Shown in pieces: positions 1-5,616 of a DNA stretch of 8,085 bases (position 1 is its first letter; each line of letters opens with the position of its first letter). Under the pieces are notes generated by a model. That model made no database searches and was not told where the DNA came from. It saw only the letters and a program-made list of their open reading frames with translations. Location: positions 1-8,085 of the forward strand of contig JAUPKT010000163.1 in assembly GCA_030837305.1 (NCBI GenBank). Direction: 5' to 3'. The position numbers and the translations under genes were made by a program. The DNA is from Thermodesulfobacteriota bacterium (GTDB lineage: Bacteria; Desulfobacterota; Desulfomonilia; Desulfomonilales; Desulfomonilaceae).

Positions 1-309
1 GCCCAACTGATTGAAGTTACCCAGCAGTCCGTTGACGCATGCAACGGCTCTCACCAGTTGTAAGCTGTTCTTGTACTGAGTGCCCATTGCGCCGTGATAG
101 CCGCGATGTATGACCGCGCGGGGAGCTTCTTTTGCGATGTCATGGGACAATTTCACGATGACGTCTTTAGGGACCGAGGTCTTTTCTGCAGCCCACTCAG
201 GGGTATAATCTTTAACCTTATTGGCCCATTCTTCGAAACCTTCAGTGTACTTTTCCACAAATTCCTTTTGATAAAGCTGATCTTTGATGATCACGTGGGC
301 CATGGCCAT
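1..309 (-). CDS. Molybdopterin oxidoreductase (DMSO-reductase family) fragment, both ends missing
   Basis: The minus strand is open from about 318 to the left edge and encodes 103 residues from the ATG at 309, or 101 from the ATG at 303. The text resembles the middle of PsrA/PhsA/TtrA-type molybdopterin-guanine-dinucleotide enzymes, which reduce polysulfide, thiosulfate or tetrathionate at the cell envelope. [20 protein letters not shown] matches the segment before the cofactor-binding domain, and [11 protein letters not shown] followed by [17 protein letters not shown] matches the usual 'GxHG...RAIAxLNALLGN' block. Such enzymes have roughly 700 or more residues, so several hundred N-terminal residues, including the usual 4Fe-4S and catalytic region, should lie upstream but are absent. 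Instead the frame meets a stop (TGA, 321-319) inside proA sequence. The apparent ATGs are therefore probably internal codons, not real starts. The C-terminal part lies beyond the window. The family call is good; the exact substrate cannot be told. Confidence 0.72.
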   Translation of the reverse strand, partial: MAMAHVIIKDQLYQKEFVEKYTEGFEEWANKVKDYTPEWAAEKTSVPKDVIVKLSHDIAKEAPRAVIHRGYHGAMGTQYKNSLQLVRAVACVNGLLGNFNQLG

Positions 310-318
310 ATCTGGATC
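298..318. other. Junction between two 5'-truncated genes, with a 10-bp palindrome
   Basis: Molybdoenzyme homology (minus strand) is convincing up to about 304-306, and proA homology (plus strand) is convincing from 309. The two genes are therefore joined head to head with no promoter or spacer. The perfect palindrome GGCCATGGCC occupies 298-307, right at the join. Short inverted homology at such a point is common in amplification chimeras and also at some inversion breakpoints. No transposon end or target duplication is visible. Confidence 0.65.
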
Positions 319-626
319 TCATTCTAGCCGTGCGAATCGTAGACAGTATTGATGAAGCCATCGATCACATCGCCACGTACGGGTCACTCCACACGGAATC
401 CATCGTAACGAACGATTACCAGGCAACCCAGAAGTTTCTCCGAGAGGTTAACTCGTCGTCGGTCATTATCAATGCGTCCACTCGTATGAGCGACGGCGGC
501 GTGTACGGACTGGGTGCTGAAGTCGGCATCAGCACGACCAAGATACACGCGTACGGCCCCATGGGAGTGGAAGACCTGACGACGACCAAGTTCATCGTGT
601 TGGGTGAGGGCCAGATCCGAGAATAG
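309..626 (+). CDS. proA: Gamma-glutamyl phosphate reductase, C-terminal fragment (5'-truncated)
   Basis: ProA reduces gamma-glutamyl phosphate with NADPH to glutamate-5-semialdehyde, the second step of proline synthesis in the cytoplasm. Homology starts at Tyr codon 309 ([20 protein letters not shown]) and continues through [20 protein letters not shown] and [15 protein letters not shown] to the normal C-terminus near the TAG at 624-626. This is about 105 of the usual 415-420 residues. The NADPH-binding region and the catalytic cysteine are missing. The first usable start in frame is the GTG at 330, without a clear ribosome binding site, and homology is already running before it. The frame upstream is open only to a TGA at 288-290, through sequence that belongs to the molybdoenzyme on the other strand. 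The fragment itself has no internal stops or frameshifts, which fits a recent break or a chimeric join better than an old pseudogene. It should be non-functional as shown. Confidence 0.82.
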   Translation, partial: YLDLILAVRIVDSIDEAIDHIATYGSLHTESIVTNDYQATQKFLREVNSSSVIINASTRMSDGGVYGLGAEVGISTTKIHAYGPMGVEDLTTTKFIVLGEGQIRE

Positions 627-639
627 GAGACCTGTTGTT

Positions 640-1161
640 ATGGGAGAGATTCGAAGCACCATTGACATCATGATGGAACGCACCCGCGGGATGGTCCTAT
701 CTGCAGAAGAGAAGAAGACCTATCGGCTTGAGGAATTGGCCAAGAAAGCCAAGGGCCTTCATCTCAAGCTGATGCACGATCCTGAGCAGTCGGAGTCGGT
801 TCTCAATTCGTTGGATCAGGAATCACCGGAAGACGTTGATCTGATCCGCGCGTTGGTATGGAACACGTTTGTGGAGAATCTCCCCTCGGGTGATGATACG
901 GCGACCTACTTGGATTTGATGGCGAAGGTCCCAGTGGACAGTGAGCGGATTCTGATCCTCGAGGAGTTGAGGGCGTCACTCAAGACTGCGGGGAAGAGCC
1001 ATTCACGAGACATGAAGACGCAGGTTGCAGCGGCGCGCAAGAAACTGGCGGATGCTGGGATAAGCGGGAGTGCAGTGGTGCCGAGAGTGGATGCAACTGA
1101 AAATATTTATGATGATATTTTAGGTAGATATAAGAACTTATTAATGTATAAATTTGATTAA
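640..1161 (+). CDS. Conserved hypothetical protein (MGEI(R/K)ST family)
   Basis: 173 residues, function unknown. I recognise the N-terminus (MGEIRSTIDIMMERTRGM, then LSAEEK) as a small conserved family seen next to housekeeping genes in Desulfobacterota; the typical GISGSAVVP motif occurs near residues 145-153. The protein is charged, without signal peptide or membrane segment, and probably mostly helical and cytoplasmic. The ATG at 640 is chosen because family members start at this Met. GGAG at 626-629 lies 10 bases upstream, and a GTG start at 604 would overlap proA. It begins 13 bases after the proA stop, so it was probably co-transcribed with intact proA. The last 20 codons (from about 1099) are strikingly AT-rich and encode NIYDDILGRYKNLLMYKFD, unlike the GC-balanced body. 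This may reflect the promoter that overlaps the 3' end, or a replaced tail. Confidence 0.75.
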   Translation: MGEIRSTIDIMMERTRGMVLSAEEKKTYRLEELAKKAKGLHLKLMHDPEQSESVLNSLDQESPEDVDLIRALVWNTFVENLPSGDDTATYLDLMAKVPVDSERILILEELRASLKTAGKSHSRDMKTQVAAARKKLADAGISGSAVVPRVDATENIYDDILGRYKNLLMYKFD

Positions 1162-1182
1162 AATATCTATTATTGGTATTAT
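1154..1182 (+). promoter_or_regulatory. Predicted sigma-70-type promoter for the 1216 gene
   Basis: TTGATT (1154-1159), a 17-base spacer and TATTAT (1177-1182) lie in a very AT-rich stretch. The -35 element overlaps the last codons and stop of the preceding gene. The predicted start near 1189 gives a short leader before the ATG at 1216. Read by eye only. Confidence 0.5.
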
Positions 1183-1203
1183 AAAACGACTATTTATGTA
1201 AAA

Positions 1204-1208
1204 AGGAG
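1204..1208 (+). promoter_or_regulatory. Ribosome binding site of the 1216 gene
   Basis: AGGAG is placed 7 bases before the ATG at 1216, an ideal arrangement that fixes this start and shows that the small reading frame is probably real. Confidence 0.7.
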
Positions 1209-1215
1209 TCCAGCC

Positions 1216-1530
1216 ATGAAAATGTTCGCGTTCGCGGTTGCGTCGTTTCTCTTTCTTGGTTCACCGTTTTTAGCGTGTGCCGAGACCCAGATACGGGACG
1301 CGGCCGGGGTGGTCATCGAGATACGGCAGCCTTTCAGGAATATGTCTTATGCCTTTGATGGGAATCGCAATCCAATCTATGTTGCCACCTCCATCCCGGG
1401 AAACCTGGATGTCGTGGAATATCGTGACAATAGAGGGGTGTACATGGGGATTGGCGGCGTCGGCACCATCAGTTATGCTCAAGAGCCGCCCCTACAATTC
1501 GGAGCCACCGGCCGGCTGGCCGATCGCTAA
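1216..1530 (+). CDS. Small secreted protein with degenerate YD/RHS-like motifs, function unknown
   Basis: 104 residues. Residues 1-22 form a clear Sec signal peptide (MKMFAFAVASFLFLGSPFLA, then CA) with a signal peptidase I site ACA|E after residue 22. The cysteine at 21 is a poor lipobox (FLAC), so a lipoprotein is less likely. The mature protein is about 82 residues and contains three similar phrases: IRDAAGVVIEI, AFDGNRNPIYVAT and EYRDNRGVYMGIGG. This spacing of an aromatic or charged residue, Asp, Gly/Asn and a beta strand recalls the YD-type repeats of RHS-like beta-strand proteins, but the match is weak. I do not recognise the family. Promoter and ribosome binding site are good, so it is probably its own transcription unit exporting a small beta-rich protein to the periplasm or cell surface. 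It is convergent with the rhodanese gene, 72 bases apart. Confidence 0.7.
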   Translation: MKMFAFAVASFLFLGSPFLACAETQIRDAAGVVIEIRQPFRNMSYAFDGNRNPIYVATSIPGNLDVVEYRDNRGVYMGIGGVGTISYAQEPPLQFGATGRLADR

Positions 1531-1602
1531 TCGAAACCCGTCAGCACGTTCGGGGACCGCTTGAGTAAATTGGGGGCACGTAGGAGTTTGCGGCGACCCT
1601 CG
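1531..1602. other. Convergent intergenic gap, no terminator seen
   Basis: The 72 bases between two converging stop codons should hold terminators, but I see no stem followed by a T-run on either strand. Confidence 0.5.
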
Positions 1603-2085
1603 CTATGCAGGCCCCTTTTCCGTGGGATACCCTTGTTTTTCCCAAGCCCTGAAGCCGGCACTCATGATCATCATATTCTTGTACCCGAGCTGAGACAGGA
1701 ATGCAGCAACTTCCTCAGCCATGGGGCACTCAGGCCCATAGCAATACAGGATCAATCGTGAGTCCTGGGGGAGGAACGGCTCTACGATGGGGAATCTGTC
1801 TTCTTTGTTGGTGGGCTCGAGGAATATTGCGCCTTTGACGCGTGATACGCTGTAATCTTTTTCAAGTCTCGTATCGACAAAGACTGTGGCAGAATCGGCC
1901 ATATAACGCCGTGCCTCCCTTTCATCGATGAGGGGCACAACTATCCCGGACAACTCGACCTGTCCCGGCGGGGTATAGATGAGAGGCAGTGGTTTTTGAG
2001 ACAATTGATTACCGGCAAGTCCCATGCCGACGCCTGCGACGGCTATGAGGAGTGCCCGGATACTGATGGACCACACGTCTCTCAT
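1603..2085 (-). CDS. Membrane-anchored single-domain rhodanese-like sulfurtransferase
   Basis: 160 residues. Residues 9-25 (IRALLIAVAGVGMGLAG) form one hydrophobic segment, an uncleaved anchor or signal anchor, leaving the rest probably periplasmic. The rhodanese domain covers about 50-155: IDEREARRYM, then VFVDTR (71-73, the conserved Asp-x-Arg), VKGAIFLE, and the active-site loop ILYCYGPECPMAEEVA with presumptive catalytic Cys115. The loop has a second cysteine (Cys120) instead of the usual Gly/Arg pattern, a variant I associate with periplasmic rhodaneses of sulfur-metabolising bacteria. The C-terminal part, LGYKNMMIMSAGFRAWEKQGYP, is typical. Rhodaneses carry sulfane sulfur as a cysteine persulfide; the acceptor here is unknown. 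TAAGGAG (2095-2089) lies 3 bases before the ATG, slightly tight. It follows ribF by 85 bases on the same strand, with no terminator between, so it may be read from the upstream operon. Confidence 0.85.
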   Translation of the reverse strand: MRDVWSISIRALLIAVAGVGMGLAGNQLSQKPLPLIYTPPGQVELSGIVVPLIDEREARRYMADSATVFVDTRLEKDYSVSRVKGAIFLEPTNKEDRFPIVEPFLPQDSRLILYCYGPECPMAEEVAAFLSQLGYKNMMIMSAGFRAWEKQGYPTEKGPA

Positions 2086-2170
2086 TAGCTCCTTACGCGC
2101 ATAGTGGGCCGGCAGCGCTTTTCGGCGAGATCCCTTGTTGCCTCCGACTTTTGGTTGCGTTCATAACATG

Positions 2171-3154
2171 TCACCATATTGTGATGGTGGGGCCTCCGGT
2201 GAGCATCTCCCGTGCCCGCTCTACGTCTTTGGCAATTTGTGCTTTCAAATGCTCTCCATCAGAAAATCTCATTTCAGGCCGGAGCCTGTCCACGATGTAC
2301 GCGGTGAGGAATTCCCCGTACAACTCCCCATCGTAGTCGAGGATGTGGAGTTCGTATGATACCCGGCGGTCCTGAAACGTGGGGTTGTAGCCGATATTCA
2401 TGACCGCACGGTGCACTACGGTGTCCTCGGTTTGGCAAAAGGCTGCGTAAACACCTTCGGGTGGATGGAGTTTCACTTCCGGTTTTATGTTGGCCGTAGG
2501 ATAACCCAGGCCTTTTCCACGGTGATGTCCATGGATGACACGCCCCTGAATGGTAAACTCTCTGCCAAGCAATGTGTTTGCCTGGGCTATCTCTCCGTTG
2601 GAAACATGTTCCCTTATGAGGCTTGATGAAACCTGTGTATCGCCGAACCGCACGGGGGGAACCACATGGACCACAAACCCGAGATCACGGGACATCTTTT
2701 TCAGGGTGTGGGGGGTTCCGGACCTGTTTCTGCCAAACCTGTAGTTCTCGCCGATGAAAAGGTTTCGTGTGCCGAGTTCTTCCACTAGAACATTTTCGAC
2801 GAATTCTTCGGGGGATTGTGTGGCAAATTCCGGAGTGAATTCTGCAAGGATGAGCACGTCGATTCCAAGCAGTTCAAGGATGCGGGCACGTTCGCTTGGC
2901 GTGGTTATACGGGGGACTTCCGGGACCTTCTGCAGCACCAGCCGGGGATGCGGATCGAACGTGTAGACCACAGCATCCCGGCCCTTTGCGTGGGCCGTGT
3001 TCACGGTGCGGCGGAGAATCTCTTGGTGTCCTCGGTGTACTCCATCGAAGTTGCCTAACGCCACTGACGGCGCAACAAACGTTTGATAGATCTTTTCTCG
3101 AACGCGAACAATTTCCATCTCAGGTGTCATGGGACCTGCGCGGACAGACGACAT
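2171..3154 (-). CDS. ribF: Bifunctional riboflavin kinase / FAD synthetase
   Basis: RibF phosphorylates riboflavin to FMN and then adenylylates FMN to FAD in the cytoplasm. The N-terminal FAD synthetase (nucleotidyltransferase) domain shows GNFDGVHRGH (34-43), TFDPHPR, GENYRFGRNRSG and SSSLIREHV. The C-terminal riboflavin kinase domain shows FTIQGRVIHGHHRGKGLGYP followed by TAN, then PEGVYAAF, NIGYNPTF and ELHILDYDGELYGE. The 327 residues are slightly longer than the usual 300-315. The family normally starts near MEIVR, so the true start may be the ATG at 3130 (AGG 4 bases upstream) or 3118. The first ATG at 3154 has AAAGGG directly abutting it but lies only 5 bases after the preceding stop, which suits translational coupling. 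An inverted repeat CACCAT/ATGGTG overlaps the stop codon without a T-run. It is the last tightly linked gene of the operon. Confidence 0.96.
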   Translation of the reverse strand: MSSVRAGPMTPEMEIVRVREKIYQTFVAPSVALGNFDGVHRGHQEILRRTVNTAHAKGRDAVVYTFDPHPRLVLQKVPEVPRITTPSERARILELLGIDVLILAEFTPEFATQSPEEFVENVLVEELGTRNLFIGENYRFGRNRSGTPHTLKKMSRDLGFVVHVVPPVRFGDTQVSSSLIREHVSNGEIAQANTLLGREFTIQGRVIHGHHRGKGLGYPTANIKPEVKLHPPEGVYAAFCQTEDTVVHRAVMNIGYNPTFQDRRVSYELHILDYDGELYGEFLTAYIVDRLRPEMRFSDGEHLKAQIAKDVERAREMLTGGPTITIW

Positions 3155-3159
3155 CCCTT

Positions 3160-3603
3160 TCAGGGTGTCTTGTCTGGGCCGGCGGTAAGTTGAGCTTCTT
3201 TCTCTCTTGCTTCGATCCTACTGAAGTCGGCAGCAGCCGACTGCTTCTTCAAATCCTGTATTTCTGAGGTCTTCCGTTCAAGGTCCGCCTTCAACTGCCT
3301 GTTGAGATCTTCCAAAGATCTGAGGGCGGTGTTCACTTTGTCTATTTGTTCAGTTCTCTCCTTGTCGATTTTTGCCCAATTGCGTTGCTCCCTGATCCAC
3401 TTGAGTTGTGACACGGAGTCTATGATTGCCACGATCAAGAAGCCGAGCGAGAAACAGGCGGTCACAATGATCCAGAAGGGGATGTCAATGGGGCCCGACA
3501 GTCCGAAATAGCCAATGGAGACCTTCAGGTCCTTGTTGAACATGAACAACGTGATGACGAAGACGACGAATGCGAGCGCAAGCAATCGTTTAGCCAGTTT
3601 CAT
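3160..3603 (-). CDS. LapA-domain (DUF1049-like) membrane protein with coiled-coil tail
   Basis: 147 residues. Two hydrophobic segments, about 5-22 and 42-62, are joined by a short loop (NKDLKVSIGYFGLSGPIDIP) that fits the LapA/DUF1049 pattern of two transmembrane helices around an '(V)xLxFFGLxxxxP' stretch. Residues 70-130 are highly charged with heptad-like spacing (RTEQIDKVNTALRSLEDLNR and on), a predicted cytoplasmic coiled coil. E. coli LapA and LapB act in control of lipopolysaccharide assembly, but many bacteria have lone LapA-domain proteins of unknown role, so no function is assigned. A strong AAGGAG (3614-3609) sits 5 bases before the ATG. The start overlaps the HIT gene stop by ATGA, showing translational coupling. 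The join of a membrane coiled-coil protein with soluble nucleotide enzymes is not explained by known biology. Confidence 0.78.
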   Translation of the reverse strand: MKLAKRLLALAFVVFVITLFMFNKDLKVSIGYFGLSGPIDIPFWIIVTACFSLGFLIVAIIDSVSQLKWIREQRNWAKIDKERTEQIDKVNTALRSLEDLNRQLKADLERKTSEIQDLKKQSAAADFSRIEAREKEAQLTAGPDKTP

Positions 3604-4115
3604 GGTGACTCCTTTCCGGCCGGGGGAGGGAACAGTTCCATGAAGGCGTCCTGCAATTTCCTACACGTGAGGCTCAGATGCTCGGGAATGACCTTAATGT
3701 CCGCCAGAACAGGCATAATGTTGGTATCCCCATTCCATCTGGGCACGATATGGTAGTGCACATGTTCCTCGATACCCGCGCCGGCGACTCTCCCGAGATT
3801 GATACCGATGTTGAATCCTTCGGGTTTCATGACGGCACGGAGCACGTGCAACGCTCTGCACACTTCTTGGACCAGCAGACTGTTTTCCTCAGGGTCCAGT
3901 TCGCAGATGTCGCCCACGTGCCGGAAAGGGACCACCAGGAGATGCCCGTTGTTATACGGGTACTTGTTCATCATGGTAAATGCACGATCTGCTCTGTGGA
4001 CCATGAGATTCTCAACGTCATTGTTCTCGAGGGGCTTTGTGCAAAAGATACATCCCGGCTCCTTCTCTTTGCCAAGTATGTAATCGATGCGCCAGGGGGC
4101 CCAGATTCTTTCCAT
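3600..4115 (-). CDS. HIT-family nucleotide hydrolase/transferase (Ap4A phosphorylase-like)
   Basis: 171 residues from the ATG at 4115. This start gives MERIWAPWRIDYI, the common opening of bacterial HIT proteins related to Ap4A phosphorylases, and has AGGA 8 bases upstream. A longer frame from 4172 would add 19 unconserved residues and overlap the phosphodiesterase stop by ATGA. Cys22-x-x-Cys25 (CIFC), His66 and the first histidine of the triad can form the zinc site known in this subgroup. The signature H-V-H-Y-H-I-V-P (118-125) contains the catalytic nucleophile His120, which forms a nucleotidylated intermediate. NNGHLLVVPFRHVGDI is the substrate-side strand. Likely substrates are dinucleoside polyphosphates or adenylylated small molecules, but the motif does not decide between hydrolase and phosphorylase. 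It overlaps the LapA-like gene by 4 bases. Confidence 0.93.
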   Translation of the reverse strand: MERIWAPWRIDYILGKEKEPGCIFCTKPLENNDVENLMVHRADRAFTMMNKYPYNNGHLLVVPFRHVGDICELDPEENSLLVQEVCRALHVLRAVMKPEGFNIGINLGRVAGAGIEEHVHYHIVPRWNGDTNIMPVLADIKVIPEHLSLTCRKLQDAFMELFPPPAGKESP

Positions 4116-4168
4116 TGTTTCCGTCCTGCTTCTGTCCCTGTTACCCGCTCTACGGTGAAGGCCGAGTG

Positions 4169-4660
4169 TCATTCGCCTACGGAGACGAAGTTTCCGTGCA
4201 CCGTCTGCTCCCCGATTTCGAGTATCCCCACGGTGCCGGCGCCTATGAATCTGTTTTGGGAGGCCGACCCGGGGTTGAACATGTATGTTCCGTCAACTTC
4301 CCCCCAAAACGGCACATGTGAGTGACCAAACACCACGATGTCAGGTCGATCGGGGGAGAATTTCGCCAAGATTCTTTCGGCAAGTCTTTCCTTGGAACCC
4401 CACCCATGGACGAGGCTTATCTGTTTGCCGGCTGCTTCGATGGTCCTCACCTGAGGGACCCTGTCCAGGATCTCGTAATCGTCCATATTGCCGCACACTG
4501 CGATGACACCCTTTTCTTGAAGCCACTCCAAGACTGAGTATGCCGCGATGTCGCCAGCGTGGAGTACCATGTCGACACCCGCGAAAAGATCATTCAGGAT
4601 ATGGTCAAGAATGGGGTCGGGTCTCTTGAGATGGGTATCTGAGAGGCAGCCTATTTTCAT
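4169..4660 (-). CDS. YfcE/MJ0936-type metallophosphodiesterase
   Basis: 163 residues with the complete calcineurin-like motif set: SDTH (Asp8, His10), HAGD (Asp37), GNMD (Asn58), VHG (His85), and FGHSH (His113, His115), followed by FNPGSAS. These residues bind two metal ions, usually Mn2+ or Ni2+, and the length matches the small YfcE/MJ0936 family, which cleaves phosphodiesters in vitro; the physiological substrate is not established. It is soluble and cytoplasmic. No Shine-Dalgarno is visible before the ATG at 4660; the preceding UPF0280 gene ends with tandem stops TGA-TAA a few bases upstream, so initiation probably depends on translational coupling. Its stop is 53 bases before the preferred HIT start. 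Confidence 0.93.
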   Translation of the reverse strand: MKIGCLSDTHLKRPDPILDHILNDLFAGVDMVLHAGDIAAYSVLEWLQEKGVIAVCGNMDDYEILDRVPQVRTIEAAGKQISLVHGWGSKERLAERILAKFSPDRPDIVVFGHSHVPFWGEVDGTYMFNPGSASQNRFIGAGTVGILEIGEQTVHGNFVSVGE

Positions 4661-4666
4661 TCGTTA

Positions 4667-5422
4667 TCAATTGTCTGAAGAGTCTTGGGCTGACACATTT
4701 CCATTCAGTGATCGGAGTACGACGTCGCCTCCGAGTACAATGGACTTCCCCGCGATAAGGACTATGGAACCAACGCCGGTGTAAGCCTCAGCTCTATTGA
4801 GCACCGAGGCCAGGGATTCACCTGCGGTGAGTCGGTCGCCTAAGTCCTTCGAGAAGGCGGATGCCCAGCACGCGGATCGGGAGAGAACGGTCACGGCATG
4901 GATGCCCTTTCCCGGCACGAATGTGGAGATGCCGTAACATCTCTGGTAGGCAGGCACGGCCAAAGCGACCTTCTGGTGCAACGGCGATCCCTGTGCGTAC
5001 AGTCCGACTTCCAAGGCCAGGGGGGCCCTAACGAATGAATCTCCTCCACTTGATACGACAATGCTTGGTGAATCAGGAGCCAAGTCACGACCAACGAAAT
5101 CGGCTATTGCCCCCCCCATGCAGGCCATAGGGGCAACTCCGGTGTTACGACTTGATGTGTCGCAGTATCGCACAATCTCCGGAGCGCTTGCATATACCTG
5201 TATCGGCGACTCAGTCTCTCGGAAAGCAGGGTGTTGGCGTAGGTATTCCTCGATTTGATATCGGTAGCGAAATACGGAGTCTTTGGCTTTGGCGGAGAGG
5301 TCGCTGCGCGCCTGTATGACTAAATGAGTCTCACGCACCTCGACTTCAAAAGAAACCGACTGATCAATGGGAATATTATTGTAATATTCCTTTCTTTCAT
5401 AAATGTCGTAAACTGACGCCAT
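4667..5422 (-). CDS. UPF0280 family protein (ApbE-like fold), divergent
   Basis: 251 residues. It starts MASVYDIYERKEYYNN, matching the 'Y..R.YR' opening of UPF0280, and continues with FEVEVRETHLVIQARSDLSA, YLRQHPAFRETESPIQV, GVAPMACMGGAIADFVGRDL (the most conserved block), then VVSSGGDSFVRAPLALEVGL in place of 'VENGGDxxL'. UPF0280 belongs structurally to the ApbE-like superfamily (the solved DVU1097-type structure, from memory), which includes FAD:protein FMN transferases; the biochemical role of UPF0280 is unknown. The usual later block with 'TSSGTxGHSxxxGxAD' is changed to CYGISTFVPGKGIHAVTVLS, so the typical Ser/His-rich site is lost. The ATG at 5422 has only a weak GGACGAG upstream. It is the first gene of the operon and lies 6 bases before the phosphodiesterase gene. 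Linkage to ribF in one operon suggests a flavin or nucleotide context, as inference only. Confidence 0.8.
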   Translation of the reverse strand: MASVYDIYERKEYYNNIPIDQSVSFEVEVRETHLVIQARSDLSAKAKDSVFRYRYQIEEYLRQHPAFRETESPIQVYASAPEIVRYCDTSSRNTGVAPMACMGGAIADFVGRDLAPDSPSIVVSSGGDSFVRAPLALEVGLYAQGSPLHQKVALAVPAYQRCYGISTFVPGKGIHAVTVLSRSACWASAFSKDLGDRLTAGESLASVLNRAEAYTGVGSIVLIAGKSIVLGGDVVLRSLNGNVSAQDSSDN

Positions 5423-5484
5423 GATCTCGTCCAGATCGATTCATATCGACAATTGGTTCAAAGCCCATTCCTTGGCTGTTTGTG

Positions 5485-5514
5485 ATTATTCATCCTGCTC
5501 TTTACTTGTGTCAA
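5485..5514 (-). promoter_or_regulatory. Predicted promoter of the UPF0280-ribF operon
   Basis: On the minus strand TTGACA (5514-5509), an 18-base spacer and AATAAT (5490-5485) precede the UPF0280 start by about 63 bases. The -35 is a perfect match and the -10 matches five of six. The leader between them holds a 5-bp inverted repeat, TCGAT-n4-ATCGA (5436-5449), that could be an operator but is too short to claim. Confidence 0.55.
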
Positions 5515-5616
5515 GCATAATTTCCACGGGGTCCAAGGCTGCACCGGGTGTGTGTTTTCGTGGGTCATGGTTTTGGTGTCTCGGAATATGTTGCAGGGTG
5601 CATAAGTTTGTCTTTC

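Noticed and set aside
384..683. 99-codon minus-strand frame opposite proA
   Set aside because: The plus strand encodes unmistakable ProA sequence; the antisense frame is a shadow.
2172..2189. Stem CACCAT/ATGGTG at the ribF stop as a terminator
   Set aside because: Only 6 bp, overlaps the coding end, and is not followed by a T-run on the minus strand.
3678..4325. 215-codon plus-strand frame opposite the HIT and phosphodiesterase genes
   Set aside because: Both opposite-strand genes have complete catalytic motifs and overlap-style operon spacing; the plus-strand product resembles nothing and has no ribosome binding site.
5436..5449. TCGAT-n4-ATCGA as an operator for the UPF0280 operon
   Set aside because: Five-base arms of this kind are expected by chance in a window of this size; kept only as a remark under the promoter.
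5451..5480. GGTTCAAA, resembling a tRNA T-loop
   Set aside because: The flanking five bases do not pair as a T-stem, and no acceptor, D or anticodon arms are found.
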